A stretch of 64,000 nucleotides of DNA from contig JAEPOO010000002.1 in NCBI GenBank assembly GCA_017642855.1, positions 124,001 to 188,000 on the forward strand, written 5' to 3'. The DNA is from Pseudomonadales bacterium. Lineage in GTDB: Bacteria > Pseudomonadota > Gammaproteobacteria > Pseudomonadales > Azotimanducaceae. The translations under genes and the position numbers were made by a program. Below, piece after piece: positions 1-8,979 of the stretch; the first letter of the stretch is position 1; each line of letters begins with the position of its first letter. The notes under the pieces were generated by a model. The model worked only from the letters and a program-made list of their open reading frames with translations. It ran no database searches and was not told the origin of the DNA.

Positions 1-2
1 TC

Positions 3-332
3 GAAAGTTACGATGCCATGTACAAAGCGACCTGCACGGGTTTGCTGATCCAGCAGATCGCACACCGTGTGAACAGCAATATTTCATTCGGCGGCACCCT
101 GGATCTGTTAGGAGACGAACCCGATAAGATTCGTAAGTCTGCCAGCTATCTCGCTTCTATCGCGGAAGGCGACTTAATCGTCGCAGCGAACGAGCCAGCG
201 ATCACAGATCGAGTAGAGCTGCAGAGTTTCCACCACGCTTTGGTCGATTCAGATCACCTGTCGCGAATTGCTGGCCTGGTCAACCAGGAGTTCCTGGAGG
301 AGCAAGCCAGTCAGCTTGTCATGCAAAGCTGA
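3..332 (+). CDS. 3' end of an unrecognised gene (partial)
   Basis: The reading frame is open from the window edge and ends in TGA one base before the parC stop codon, so this is the C-terminal part (about 109 residues visible) of a gene that begins outside the window. The internal ATG at 18 is probably not the start. The protein looks soluble, with mixed helices and no membrane segment; I recognise no motif. It is convergent with parC. Confidence 0.5.
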   Translation, partial: ESYDAMYKATCTGLLIQQIAHRVNSNISFGGTLDLLGDEPDKIRKSASYLASIAEGDLIVAANEPAITDRVELQSFHHALVDSDHLSRIAGLVNQEFLEEQASQLVMQS

Positions 333-333
333 T

Positions 334-2589
334 TCAGGCGTCGCCCTTCTCAACCACGACGTGATCTACTTTCTGGAATCCGCGAGGTAATTTCAAACCA
401 CGTCGCGCTCGCTCACCAAGATAGTGTTCCAGATCATGGATAGAGAGATTCAAAGTTCGTTTGCCCGAATAAACCACCAGGGTGTCGACTTCGGAAAAAA
501 CCCTGACGAAGGACATGAACTCTTCGCGGGACTCTACCCTGGCTTTCGGAATGTTCATGATCTTTACACCTTTGCCTCGTCCGAGACTTGGCAGATCCGC
601 CACCGGGAAGATGAGCAGTCGGCCCTCGTTACTGAAAGCAGCAATAAAGTCATGCTTTTCATCCGTCACCGGGGCAGGTTGATTCACGATACCGCCCTTG
701 GGAACACTTAACACCGATTTCCCAGCCTTGTTCTTGGTCAGGAGGTCACCCAGCGTTCCGATAAATCCGTATCCGGCGTCACTGGAGAGAACAAAACGCG
801 CCTCCTTGTCACCAAGCGCAACGCCTGTGTAAAAGGCACCCGATGGTGGGTTAAAGCGACCGGTCAGCGGTTCACCCTGGCCACGTGCTGAGGGCAAAGT
901 GTGCATCGCTGCTGTATAGCCACGCCCTGTAGAGTCAAAGAACACTGCGTCTTGATTCGAGCGCCCCGGCATGGATTGCAGGAACTTATCGCCACTCCGA
1001 TAACTGAGTTCAGCGGCATTGACCTCATGGCCCTTGGCGGATCGAACCCAACCCTTCTCAGAAAGTACCACCGTGACAGGCTCCGTAGAGATCAGATCTT
1101 TTTCTGCAAAAGCCTGGGCTTCTTCCCGCTGCACGATGGGTGACACTCTTCTATCACCGTAAGTCTCGGCATCGGCTGTTAATTCTTTCTTCAGTAGCGT
1201 TTTGAGTCTGGCTTTCGACTTGATGGTCTTCTCAATATCGACCCGTTCCGCTTCTAGCGCTTCCTGCTCACCCCGTATTTTTTCTTCTTCCAGCTTTGCC
1301 AGCTGGCGCAGCCTCAGATCGAGGATGGCATCTGCCTGGATATCAGACAGTTTGAACTTCTTCATCAACGCCTGTTTTGGCTTATCTTCCTCTCGGATGA
1401 TCCTGATCACCTCATCAATATTGAGATAAGCCACCATCAGGCCTTCGAGGATGTGCAGCCGATCCAGGATCTTGTCGAGTCGGAACTGCAGGCGTCTGAG
1501 CACCGTATCTGAACGGAACTTCAGCCACTCGCTGAGCATTTCCACCAGCGGCCGAACTCTGGGCCGCCCATCAATGCCAATCATGTTGAAATTGACACGA
1601 TGTGTTCGCTCAAGATCCGTTGTCGCGAAGAGATGCGCCATGAGCTGGTCCACATCAATGCGGTTCGACTTTGGTACAACAACAATCCGGGTCGGATTCT
1701 CATGGTCGGACTCATCACGAAGATCAACAACCATGGGAAGTTTCTTCGCCTGCATTTGCCCAGCAATCTGCTCAAGAACTTTTGAACCAGAAACCTGGAA
1801 TGGCAGCGCCGTGATCACGATGTCACCATCTTCTTTGCTGTAAACCGCACGTGCTCGAATTGCACCTCGTCCCGTCTCATAAATCTGTTTGATTTCATCT
1901 TGACTGGAGATGATCTCAGCGCCGGTCGGGAAGTCCGGACCCTGGATGTGATCCATGATGTCCTTGAGGCTGGACTTCGGTTTATCGAGCAATCTGATAC
2001 AAGCAGAGACAACTTCATTGAGATTGTGCGGAGGAATATCTGTCGCCATACCAACGGCAATTCCGCTGCCGCCGTTTAACAGAATGTTAGGAACCCGTGC
2101 AGGAAGGTTGACCGGCTCAGTCAGCGTACCGTCAAAATTTGGAATCCAATCAACGGTGCCCTGCTTCAATTCACCAAGGAGCACCTCAGCGTAAGCGGTA
2201 AGTTTCGACTCGGTATAACGCATTGCCGCGTAAGACTTGGGGTCATCGGGGGAACCCCAGTTACCCTGCCCGTTAACGAGCGGATATCGATAGGTGAAAG
2301 GCTGTGCCATCAATACCATGGCCTCGTAACAGGCAGAGTCACCATGAGGATGAAACTTACCGATCACATCACCGATGGTACGTGCCGACTTCGCAAATTT
2401 GGCATCCGCACCAAGTCGCAGTTCATTCATCGCATAGATGATTCGCCGCTGTACGGGTTTCAGACCGTCACCAATGTGCGGTAACGCACGGTCGTTGATA
2501 ACGTACATGGCGTAATTCAGATACGCACTTTCCGTGTAGTCAGTAAGCGATATCTTTTCGATATCGCCATCCATTACAGTTTCAGTCAT
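334..2589 (-). CDS. parC: DNA topoisomerase IV subunit A
   Basis: Catalytic breakage-reunion subunit of topoisomerase IV, which decatenates daughter chromosomes in the cytoplasm with ParE. The 751-residue length fits ParC. The quinolone-resistance region reads [11 protein letters not shown] at about 80-90, with Ser85 where ParC has its sensitive serine (GyrA has GDTAV here). The active-site tyrosine is Y125 in AAMRYTE. The C-terminal half is the degenerate beta-pinwheel domain and lacks the GyrA box. parE lies 19 bases upstream on the same strand, so the two are probably co-transcribed parE-parC, unlike E. coli where other genes separate them. Confidence 0.97.
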   Translation of the reverse strand: MTETVMDGDIEKISLTDYTESAYLNYAMYVINDRALPHIGDGLKPVQRRIIYAMNELRLGADAKFAKSARTIGDVIGKFHPHGDSACYEAMVLMAQPFTYRYPLVNGQGNWGSPDDPKSYAAMRYTESKLTAYAEVLLGELKQGTVDWIPNFDGTLTEPVNLPARVPNILLNGGSGIAVGMATDIPPHNLNEVVSACIRLLDKPKSSLKDIMDHIQGPDFPTGAEIISSQDEIKQIYETGRGAIRARAVYSKEDGDIVITALPFQVSGSKVLEQIAGQMQAKKLPMVVDLRDESDHENPTRIVVVPKSNRIDVDQLMAHLFATTDLERTHRVNFNMIGIDGRPRVRPLVEMLSEWLKFRSDTVLRRLQFRLDKILDRLHILEGLMVAYLNIDEVIRIIREEDKPKQALMKKFKLSDIQADAILDLRLRQLAKLEEEKIRGEQEALEAERVDIEKTIKSKARLKTLLKKELTADAETYGDRRVSPIVQREEAQAFAEKDLISTEPVTVVLSEKGWVRSAKGHEVNAAELSYRSGDKFLQSMPGRSNQDAVFFDSTGRGYTAAMHTLPSARGQGEPLTGRFNPPSGAFYTGVALGDKEARFVLSSDAGYGFIGTLGDLLTKNKAGKSVLSVPKGGIVNQPAPVTDEKHDFIAAFSNEGRLLIFPVADLPSLGRGKGVKIMNIPKARVESREEFMSFVRVFSEVDTLVVYSGKRTLNLSIHDLEHYLGERARRGLKLPRGFQKVDHVVVEKGDA

Positions 2590-2608
2590 GCTTGTTTACT
2601 CAGTTGAA

Positions 2609-4510
2609 TCAGGCGAGTTCTGCAAGATCGCCCTTCTTTTCCAGCCAGGTTTTCCTGTCCGGCGCACGTTTTTTGGACAGTAACATGTCGAGCAGTTCAT
2701 TTACTGGCTTCGCTTTGCCAGCATTCAGCTGCACCAGCCTGCGGGTGTCCGGTGCCATCGCGGTTTCACGAAGCTGGATCGGATTCATCTCACCCAACCC
2801 TTTGAATCGCTGTACGATCACTTTGCCGGCGATCTTCTCTGCTTTGATGCGATCCAGAATACCCTGTCGTTCACCTTCATCGAGGGCATAGAACACCTCT
2901 TTGCCCACGTCGATGCGGTAGAGCGGCGGCATTGCCACGTAGACATGGCCGTTTTCGACCAGAGCACGGAAGTGACGCACGAACAGCGCGATCAAAAGGC
3001 TCGCAATGTGAAGACCGTCAGAGTCCGCATCAGCCAGGATACAAACCTTGCCATAACGGAGGTTACTCAGATCATCAGAGCCAGGATCTATACCAAGTGC
3101 CACAGATATGTCGTGCACTTCCTGAGACGAGAGAATGTCTGCGGAATCCACTTCCCATGTGTTCAGAATCTTGCCCCGAAGGGGCATGATCGCCTGGGTT
3201 TCTCTGTCGCGAGCCTGTTTCGCTGAACCACCTGCCGAATCACCCTCTACCAGGAAGAGTTCGCCCATCATGGCATCGCTGCAGGAGCAGTCCGCGAGCT
3301 TGCCTGGCAAAGCAGGTCCGCTGGTTGGTTTCTTGCGCGCTACTTTCTTGCCTGCCCGCATCCGCGCCTGGGCATTGGAGATCGCCAGCTCGGCAATCGC
3401 CTCTCCCTCCTCGATATGCTGGTTCAACCACAGAGAGAAGCTGTCTTTGACGACACCGGAGATAAAGCTCACGGCCTGACGGGAGTTCAATCGCTCTTTC
3501 GTCTGACCCGCAAATTGTGGCTCAATCATTTTTGCGGACAGCACATAGTTACACTTGTCCCAGATATCGTCCGCAGTGATCTTGACACCGCGAGGCACCA
3601 GATTTCGAAACTCGCAGAATTCTCTCAAAGCTTCCAGCAAACCTGCCCGAAGGCCATTGACATGCGTGCCTCCCTGCGGAGTAGGAATCAGGTTGACATA
3701 ACTTTCCGTAATCAGCTCGCCGCGCTCGGTCTGCCATTGGACGGCCCAATCGACCGCTTCTTCTTCGCCTTCCATCGCACCCGTAAAGGGCGCTTCCGGC
3801 AGAAGCTCAAGACCTTCTAATTCCGACCCCAGATAATCTTCCAGACCTTTCTCGTAGAACCACTCGAAGCTTTTGTCTTCCTTCGCTTTCGCCGTTTCGT
3901 CTTCGAAGATCACCTTCAACCCAGGACAAAGCACTGCCTTCGCACGCAGCAAATGCTTCAATCGAGGCACCGAAAACTTCGGGGAATCGAAGTACTGCGG
4001 GTCAGGTTTGAAGTTAATCATGGTGCCGGTATTCCGGCGCCCGATCTTGTCTTTGACCGCCAGCTTGGTTTTCTTCTTGCCGTTTTTGAACGACATATGA
4101 TGTAACTTCGATTCTCGCTTGATAAAAACTTCAAAGCTCTCCGAAAGTGCGTTCACCACGGACACACCCACACCATGAAGACCGCCGGAATACTTATAAC
4201 TGTCACTATTGAACTTAGCGCCTGAATGCAGGCGCGTCAGGATCAACTCGACACCCGGAAGTTTTTCTTTCTTGTGAATATCTACCGGCATGCCACGTCC
4301 ATTGTCACTGACTGACATGGAGCCATCTTTGCGCAGGGTCACGCGTATCTCAGTTGCGTGCCCTTCCAGGGCTTCATCGACACTGTTGTCGATGACTTCC
4401 TGGGCAAGGTGGTTGGGACGGGTGGTGTCGGTGTACATGCCCGGTCGCTTTTTGACCGGTTCAAGGCCTTCTAAGACCTCAATAGAATCTGCTTTATAAC
4501 TACTGGCCAT
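2609..4510 (-). CDS. parE: DNA topoisomerase IV subunit B
   Basis: ATPase subunit of topoisomerase IV. The GHKL ATP-binding motifs are visible in order: NSVDEAL (about 43-49), DNGRGMPVD (about 69-77) and GGLHGVGVSVVNALS (about 108-122). The TOPRIM motif FLVEGDSAGGSA follows, then PLRGKILN. I place the start at the ATG giving MASSYKADSIEVLEGLEP, which aligns with known ParE N termini. An in-frame ATG 66 bases further upstream would add 22 residues unlike the family. The result is 633 residues, the usual ParE size. It sits immediately upstream of parC. Confidence 0.96.
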   Translation of the reverse strand: MASSYKADSIEVLEGLEPVKKRPGMYTDTTRPNHLAQEVIDNSVDEALEGHATEIRVTLRKDGSMSVSDNGRGMPVDIHKKEKLPGVELILTRLHSGAKFNSDSYKYSGGLHGVGVSVVNALSESFEVFIKRESKLHHMSFKNGKKKTKLAVKDKIGRRNTGTMINFKPDPQYFDSPKFSVPRLKHLLRAKAVLCPGLKVIFEDETAKAKEDKSFEWFYEKGLEDYLGSELEGLELLPEAPFTGAMEGEEEAVDWAVQWQTERGELITESYVNLIPTPQGGTHVNGLRAGLLEALREFCEFRNLVPRGVKITADDIWDKCNYVLSAKMIEPQFAGQTKERLNSRQAVSFISGVVKDSFSLWLNQHIEEGEAIAELAISNAQARMRAGKKVARKKPTSGPALPGKLADCSCSDAMMGELFLVEGDSAGGSAKQARDRETQAIMPLRGKILNTWEVDSADILSSQEVHDISVALGIDPGSDDLSNLRYGKVCILADADSDGLHIASLLIALFVRHFRALVENGHVYVAMPPLYRIDVGKEVFYALDEGERQGILDRIKAEKIAGKVIVQRFKGLGEMNPIQLRETAMAPDTRRLVQLNAGKAKPVNELLDMLLSKKRAPDRKTWLEKKGDLAELA

Positions 4511-4612
4511 CGATGTCCAAATAAGTAGGAAATGCGGTTCGCCCGACAGGAAATCAGGCGAAGCTGTCGCTGACAAATTATAAGGATTTAGCGCGGGATT
4601 TCCCGAAAAAAG

Positions 4613-5065
4613 TCAGGAAAACTCAACGGGCTGCAGGGAATAACCGTGTTCAATACAATAGTTCAGCAGCTCACCAAGATACTTGTTGATCTGGGATTTT
4701 TCATCTGGCTGGAACATATTCTCGTTGGGCGTGGAATAGCGATACCGAAAATTTCGATGACGCTCAAATCGAGCCACTTCTGCGGATCGAACGTCGTGAT
4801 ACACGCGAAGTTCCAGATAAGGCCAGCGAATCAGCGGCTGGTCTTCCTCGCTGGAAACATCGACGCTGACCATCGTGGTAAACGGGCAGCGTTCTTCAAT
4901 GCGAATGACAACCTTCGCGCCCTCACGCGTCTTGGTGTGAATACCAAACTGCCGAGACTCTTGCGCATCCATGTCCGGGAACAGCTTGCGCAAGCGGATG
5001 TAATTCGCATCACATTCCGCCATGTCTGCAACCAGATCGGGTACATAGATATAAGGGTTCGTCAT
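4613..5065 (-). CDS. yqiB: DUF1249 family protein (YqiB)
   Basis: A 150-residue soluble protein of the DUF1249/YqiB family, whose biochemical function is not established. The pattern RLRKLFPD near the N terminus, WPYLELRVYHD in the middle and a tyrosine- and arginine-rich RHRNFRYRYSTPNENMFQ segment are typical. In E. coli yqiB is also in the parE neighbourhood, which supports the call. It lies about 100 bases upstream of parE, with no obvious terminator between them. Confidence 0.85.
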   Translation of the reverse strand: MTNPYIYVPDLVADMAECDANYIRLRKLFPDMDAQESRQFGIHTKTREGAKVVIRIEERCPFTTMVSVDVSSEEDQPLIRWPYLELRVYHDVRSAEVARFERHRNFRYRYSTPNENMFQPDEKSQINKYLGELLNYCIEHGYSLQPVEFS

Positions 5066-5167
5066 GCGAAAAAGATTACCACAATCTCTGACTGCCTTTG
5101 GCCGAATAAGATCAGGAATTTCTTGTGCTTTCTCGAGTATTCGCTTTGAAAAGTGTCCAGGAAAGTG

Positions 5168-5581
5168 TTAAGCCAGATCTTTAATCAGCACTTCAACACG
5201 AGCACGAATGTCATCACGAGTAAGGCGAAAGCCATCGATGATTTCTTCTTCGCTCCCGGTCAGCTTGGCAGGATCCGACAAGGGCCAGTGTTGCTTCTGG
5301 CTACCGCCAGGTAGTCGCGGACATTGTTCGTCAGCGTCACCGCACACGGTTACCACAAGATCAAAATCTTTCAGATCGAAGCTCTCGAGCAGACTGGATT
5401 GATGCCCCGAGATATCCACACCCGCTTCCAGCATGACCGAGACGGCTGTCTCGTTAAGCCCGTGGGCTTCGATACCAGCAGAAGCGATTCGCTGAAATAT
5501 CCCCTTACCGAGGTGGCGAGCCCAGCCTTCAGCCATCTGAGAGCGGCAGGCGTTGCCGGTACAGAGAAACAACAATTTCAT
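5168..5581 (-). CDS. arsC: arsenate reductase, LMW-phosphatase/thioredoxin type
   Basis: Reduces arsenate to arsenite in the cytoplasm using a cysteine relay. The N-terminal P-loop CTGNACRSQMAEG has the nucleophilic Cys and the CX5R signature. VTVCGDADEQCP carries the two resolving cysteines of thioredoxin-linked ArsC, and SDPAK carries the general-acid Asp. I prefer the ATG giving MKLLFLCTGNACRSQ (137 residues); an upstream ATG adds five residues and would overlap the 3' end of waaA. No arsR, arsB or acr3 is adjacent, so it is a lone arsC riding with waaA. Confidence 0.9.
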   Translation of the reverse strand: MKLLFLCTGNACRSQMAEGWARHLGKGIFQRIASAGIEAHGLNETAVSVMLEAGVDISGHQSSLLESFDLKDFDLVVTVCGDADEQCPRLPGGSQKQHWPLSDPAKLTGSEEEIIDGFRLTRDDIRARVEVLIKDLA

Positions 5582-5592
5582 CTCCGATCCCA

Positions 5593-6921
5593 TCACTCAA
5601 CAAGTTGTTGCAGAACCAACTGCTGGATCCGATCCAGGGCGCCACGATTTTTCTCAAGCACCTTCATTGCGGCATCACTCATTCGGGCGCGAGCCTGTTC
5701 GTCCGTCAAAAGCATTGCTAACTGCTTTATCAGCGCTTGCGCGTCTTTCACAACGACCATACCGCCCGCTTCCTCGAACTGAGCGGCGATGTCATCAATA
5801 TTGTCCAAGTGAGGACCCATCACTACCGCACAACCTGCACGCACCCCTTCAAGAAGATTATGACCACCGACAGGAACCAGACTACCACCGACTAGCGCTG
5901 TTCTGGCTGTGAAATAGAAAGCGCCAAGTTCACCCATGATATCCACCAGCAAAACATCCGACGTGACCTCCTGTTGACCCGCATCACTGAATAGCGTCGT
6001 TGTCAGACCTGCACTTTCACAATAGCCAAGCACCTGAGAGACTCGGTGAGTATGTCTGGGCACCAGGACAAGAAGGACATCACTTAACACTTCTCGGGCG
6101 CCAAGGTACGCCTCAATCAATGCGGACTCTTCGCCATCATGAGTGCTGGCACCTAACAACGTCGGTCTGTTACCGACCAGCTGACGCGCTCTACTGATAC
6201 TTTCAGCGGCGTCCCTGGATTCAGCCGCATCGAATTTAATGCTCCCGGTGACATGAACACGATTTTCACTTACCCCCAGTTCAACAAAGCGCTGCTTGTG
6301 CTGATCCGTCTGCACTGAAAGGGCGGTCAGGGATTGGAGCATTGGCCTCGATAATCCGGAAATTTTTTTATACCCCCTTGCTGAGCGGATCGACATTCGA
6401 CCATTGACCAACAGAGCCGGTACCTGTCGAGCGTTACACGCCGCCAACGTGTTCGGCCAGAGTTCGGTATCAATCACAATGTGCATCAGCGGCCGATTAG
6501 TATCGAGAAAGCGCGCCACGGATCCTGGGAGGTCATAGGGTGCATAACAGTTCTCTACTTTGCGGCCTAATAGCGAACGAACACGGTCTCTGCCGGTCGG
6601 TGTCATATTGGTCACGAGACAGTGATAGCCCTGCGCTAACAGACGTTCGATAAGAGGTGCTGCCGCTATGGACTCACCCGCAGACACCGCATGGATCCAG
6701 ATGACATGGCCGGCATGATCTGACCTGAAGTCGCCAAATCGTTCCGCAACAGACTTTCGATACTCGGGTTCTTTGCGCGAGCGCCAAAGCAATCTGAGCA
6801 GGACAAACGGCATGGCCAGATAGAAAAAGAAGCTGTAGAAAAATCGGGACAATTTCGGCGCGCCTGGCCTGTCAGCAGGATATGGCGATGTATAATAACC
6901 GCAGCCAATCCCGAGGACCAT
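5593..6921 (-). CDS. waaA: 3-deoxy-D-manno-octulosonic acid (Kdo) transferase
   Basis: Transfers Kdo from CMP-Kdo to the lipid A precursor on the inner face of the inner membrane. There is an N-terminal hydrophobic anchor (FFYSFFFYLAMPFVLLRLL), then YRKSVAERFG and HAVSAGES with the catalytic Glu of the GT30 family. GHNLLEGVRAGCAVVMGPH near the C terminus is the sugar-nucleotide binding region. The start is uncertain. The ATG used here gives an odd hydrophilic leader of about 23 residues; a TTG just before SRFFYSFFF would give about 419 residues, close to the E. coli size. A TTG upstream of the ATG would overlap the divergent neighbour. Confidence 0.93.
   Translation of the reverse strand: MVLGIGCGYYTSPYPADRPGAPKLSRFFYSFFFYLAMPFVLLRLLWRSRKEPEYRKSVAERFGDFRSDHAGHVIWIHAVSAGESIAAAPLIERLLAQGYHCLVTNMTPTGRDRVRSLLGRKVENCYAPYDLPGSVARFLDTNRPLMHIVIDTELWPNTLAACNARQVPALLVNGRMSIRSARGYKKISGLSRPMLQSLTALSVQTDQHKQRFVELGVSENRVHVTGSIKFDAAESRDAAESISRARQLVGNRPTLLGASTHDGEESALIEAYLGAREVLSDVLLVLVPRHTHRVSQVLGYCESAGLTTTLFSDAGQQEVTSDVLLVDIMGELGAFYFTARTALVGGSLVPVGGHNLLEGVRAGCAVVMGPHLDNIDDIAAQFEEAGGMVVVKDAQALIKQLAMLLTDEQARARMSDAAMKVLEKNRGALDRIQQLVLQQLVE
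6891..6896 (+). promoter_or_regulatory. candidate -10 box for the FAD oxidoreductase gene
   Basis: A perfect TATAAT sits about 29 bases before the GTG start of the next plus-strand gene. The opposite strand reads TTATTATA, so the same spot could also serve waaA if waaA uses its downstream TTG start. No strong -35 is seen. Confidence 0.4.
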
Positions 6922-6924
6922 TGC

Positions 6925-8094
6925 GTGCAACGCGCAGAGTTAACTGAAGTGCATGATCATCTTGAGGTAGACGTTGCCATCATCGGGGGCGGTATTGCTG
7001 GTCTTTGGATACACAACAACCTGATCGCTCACGGTTATTCGAGTCTGTTGATCGAGAAGGACCAGCTTGGCTGCGCCCAGACCCTGGCTTCCCAGGGCAT
7101 GATTCATGGAGGCATCAAATACACCCTGGCAGGCGCGACAACTGGCGCTTCAGAAACCATCGCAGCCATGCCAGAGCGTTGGAACCAGTGTCTTGCCGGC
7201 GAAGACCCCGTAGACCTTCAGGGTGTCGAAACCTTGTCTCAAGACTACTACATGTTCTCTGACCGTTCGGTCACATCAAAGGTCACTGCATTTTTCGGCA
7301 GCAAGGCGATCGAGGGCCGAGTTTCTGCGATCAAACGACGGGACTATACAGGGGCTTTTGCAAACGCTGAATTCAAGGGGAGCCTGTATAAACTCCAGGA
7401 TATCGTGCTCGACACCGAATCACTGATCTCCCGACTCGCTTCTGTGGGTCACGTTGTCCAGGGCGAGGCCACGCTCGAACAGGAGGACGGCCGGGTTTCG
7501 TCGATCCGCATTCCAGGTCTTTTGATCAAACCAACGACGACCATATTGGCGGCAGGCCTCGGCAACGAGGCACTGATCAGGGCGCTCGCATTGCCTGTCA
7601 CCATGCAGCGCCGCCCCCTGCAACAGGTGATCGTCACAGGACCCGAATTGCCGGATCTTTATGCGCATGCGGTAACCCTTAAGGCAGGGGACAAACCCAG
7701 AATCACGTTCACGACTCACCAGGCAGGCAACCAAAAAGCCTGGTACCTGGGTGGGCAGCTGGCAGAGACCGGCGTGGATCGGTCCGAAGCAGAGCAGGTC
7801 GAATTTGCCAAAAAGGAACTGGCTGAAGTTGTTCCCTGGGTCGATCTGACTCAGTGCGAATTTGCAACTCTGCGCATTGATCGCGCTGAGGCTGGTCATT
7901 CAGAAGGTCTTAGACCCGACCGCCCTTTCGCACGCCGATACGGCAACGTGATTGTGAGCTGGCCCACAAAACTCACGCTCGCGCCGATGCTTGGCGACAT
8001 GGTCCTCGAATTGATGCCGCCCGCCGGGGGTGAAGACAAAGTGATTCCGGACTCAGTGCCGCGCGCTCAATTTGGGGTCGCGCCATGGCTGTAG
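6925..8094 (+). CDS. FAD-dependent oxidoreductase, DAO family
   Basis: The N terminus VDVAIIGGGIAGLWIHNNL is a Rossmann FAD-binding motif, followed about 19 residues later by IEKDQLG, the ribose-binding acidic residue. LASQGMIHGGIKY resembles the substrate/flavin contact of glycine- and D-amino-acid-oxidase-type proteins. At 389 residues it has the usual size. It starts at GTG; the substrate is unknown. Its end overlaps the start of the aldo/keto reductase by 10 bases, so the two are translationally coupled and probably act in one pathway. I recall a similar oxidoreductase pair near waaA in Pseudomonas, but have not checked. Confidence 0.75.
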   Translation: MQRAELTEVHDHLEVDVAIIGGGIAGLWIHNNLIAHGYSSLLIEKDQLGCAQTLASQGMIHGGIKYTLAGATTGASETIAAMPERWNQCLAGEDPVDLQGVETLSQDYYMFSDRSVTSKVTAFFGSKAIEGRVSAIKRRDYTGAFANAEFKGSLYKLQDIVLDTESLISRLASVGHVVQGEATLEQEDGRVSSIRIPGLLIKPTTTILAAGLGNEALIRALALPVTMQRRPLQQVIVTGPELPDLYAHAVTLKAGDKPRITFTTHQAGNQKAWYLGGQLAETGVDRSEAEQVEFAKKELAEVVPWVDLTQCEFATLRIDRAEAGHSEGLRPDRPFARRYGNVIVSWPTKLTLAPMLGDMVLELMPPAGGEDKVIPDSVPRAQFGVAPWL

Positions 8095-8843
8095 TACTCG
8101 GCAACACGGCACTCAAGACCAGCAGAATTTCCTTGGGTACCGTGAAGTTTGGACGAAATTCCAACGTTAAGTATCCGGAAACTTTCGAGCTGCCTGACGA
8201 TGCCGCCATCGTGGACTTGCTCCACTGTTGTATGGAAAACGGCATTAATCTGCTCGACACAGCGCCGGCATACGGCTCCAGTGAGGAGCGAATCGGGAAA
8301 CTGTTGCCAGGCTCACGTGAAGACTGGATTCTCTGTTCAAAGGTGGGCGAAAACTACGACAACCATCTCTCGACCTACGACTATTCCGCTGACAGTGTGC
8401 GAAGCAGTATCGAGCGCAGTCTGAGACGGCTGAATACCGACTATCTGGATATTCTTTTGATTCACTCAGACGGTCATGATCAACAGATCATTGAACAATC
8501 TGACGTGGTAGCAGTCCTGCAATCACTGAAAGCAGAGGGTGTCGTGCGAAACATCGGCATGTCGACAAAAACCATTGACGGTACTCGCGCCGCCCTGAGC
8601 TTCAGCGACGTACTGATGGTGACCCTCAATATCGAAGATCAGAGCCATCTGGAGGTTGTCCTCGAAGCTCAGTCAAAAGGTTGTGGGCTCTTACTCAAAA
8701 AGGTGTTGGCAAGCGGGCACAAATCCCCAGAGGAGAGCTTGTCATTTGTGCTGGATAAAGTTGAACAGGCCAGTGCCGTTGTCGGCACGATAAATCCCGA
8801 TCATTTGCTGGCCAACGTAGCGCTCGCTAAAGGCTTTTTATAG
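8085..8843 (+). CDS. aldo/keto reductase
   Basis: NAD(P)H-dependent reductase of the AKR superfamily with a short TIM barrel of 252 residues. The catalytic set is visible: Asp and Tyr in LLDTAPAYG, Lys in CSKVG, and His in LDILLIHSD. LGTVKFG at the N terminus and VVGTINPDHL at the C terminus fit the family cofactor loops. It overlaps the FAD oxidoreductase gene upstream. The last codons (AKGFL and stop) lie inside the first unit of a 23-bp tandem repeat that fills the gap to hldE. Confidence 0.85.
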   Translation: MAVVLGNTALKTSRISLGTVKFGRNSNVKYPETFELPDDAAIVDLLHCCMENGINLLDTAPAYGSSEERIGKLLPGSREDWILCSKVGENYDNHLSTYDYSADSVRSSIERSLRRLNTDYLDILLIHSDGHDQQIIEQSDVVAVLQSLKAEGVVRNIGMSTKTIDGTRAALSFSDVLMVTLNIEDQSHLEVVLEAQSKGCGLLLKKVLASGHKSPEESLSFVLDKVEQASAVVGTINPDHLLANVALAKGFL

Positions 8844-8979
8844 AACCCGCTAAAGGCTTTTCACAAAACAGGCTAAAGGCTTTTTGTAGAACCCGCTAAA
8901 GGCTTTTTATAGAACCCGCTAAAGGCTCTTCACAAAAAACAGGCTAAAGGCTTTTCACAAAAACAGGCTAAAGGCTTCT
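8826..8979. repeat. 23-bp tandem repeat, seven units, between two convergent genes
   Basis: Seven copies of GCTAAAGGCTTTT-type units begin at 8826, 8849, 8872, 8895, 8918, 8943 and 8967, so the spacing is 23, 23, 23, 23, 25 and 24 bases. Two spacer versions alternate (ATAGAACCC and CACAAAACAG). The first unit encodes the last residues and stop of the aldo/keto reductase on the plus strand; the last unit encodes the end and stop of hldE on the minus strand. Array growth by slippage or unequal crossover from a seed at the gene junction is the simplest reading. Confidence 0.95.

Noticed and set aside
1451..1843. Plus-strand frames across parC, parE and other minus genes
   Set aside because: Shadows of conserved genes on the other strand.
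8826..8979. Tandem terminators between the aldo/keto reductase and hldE
   Set aside because: The units lack a GC-rich stem and a T run; simple repeat expansion fits better.
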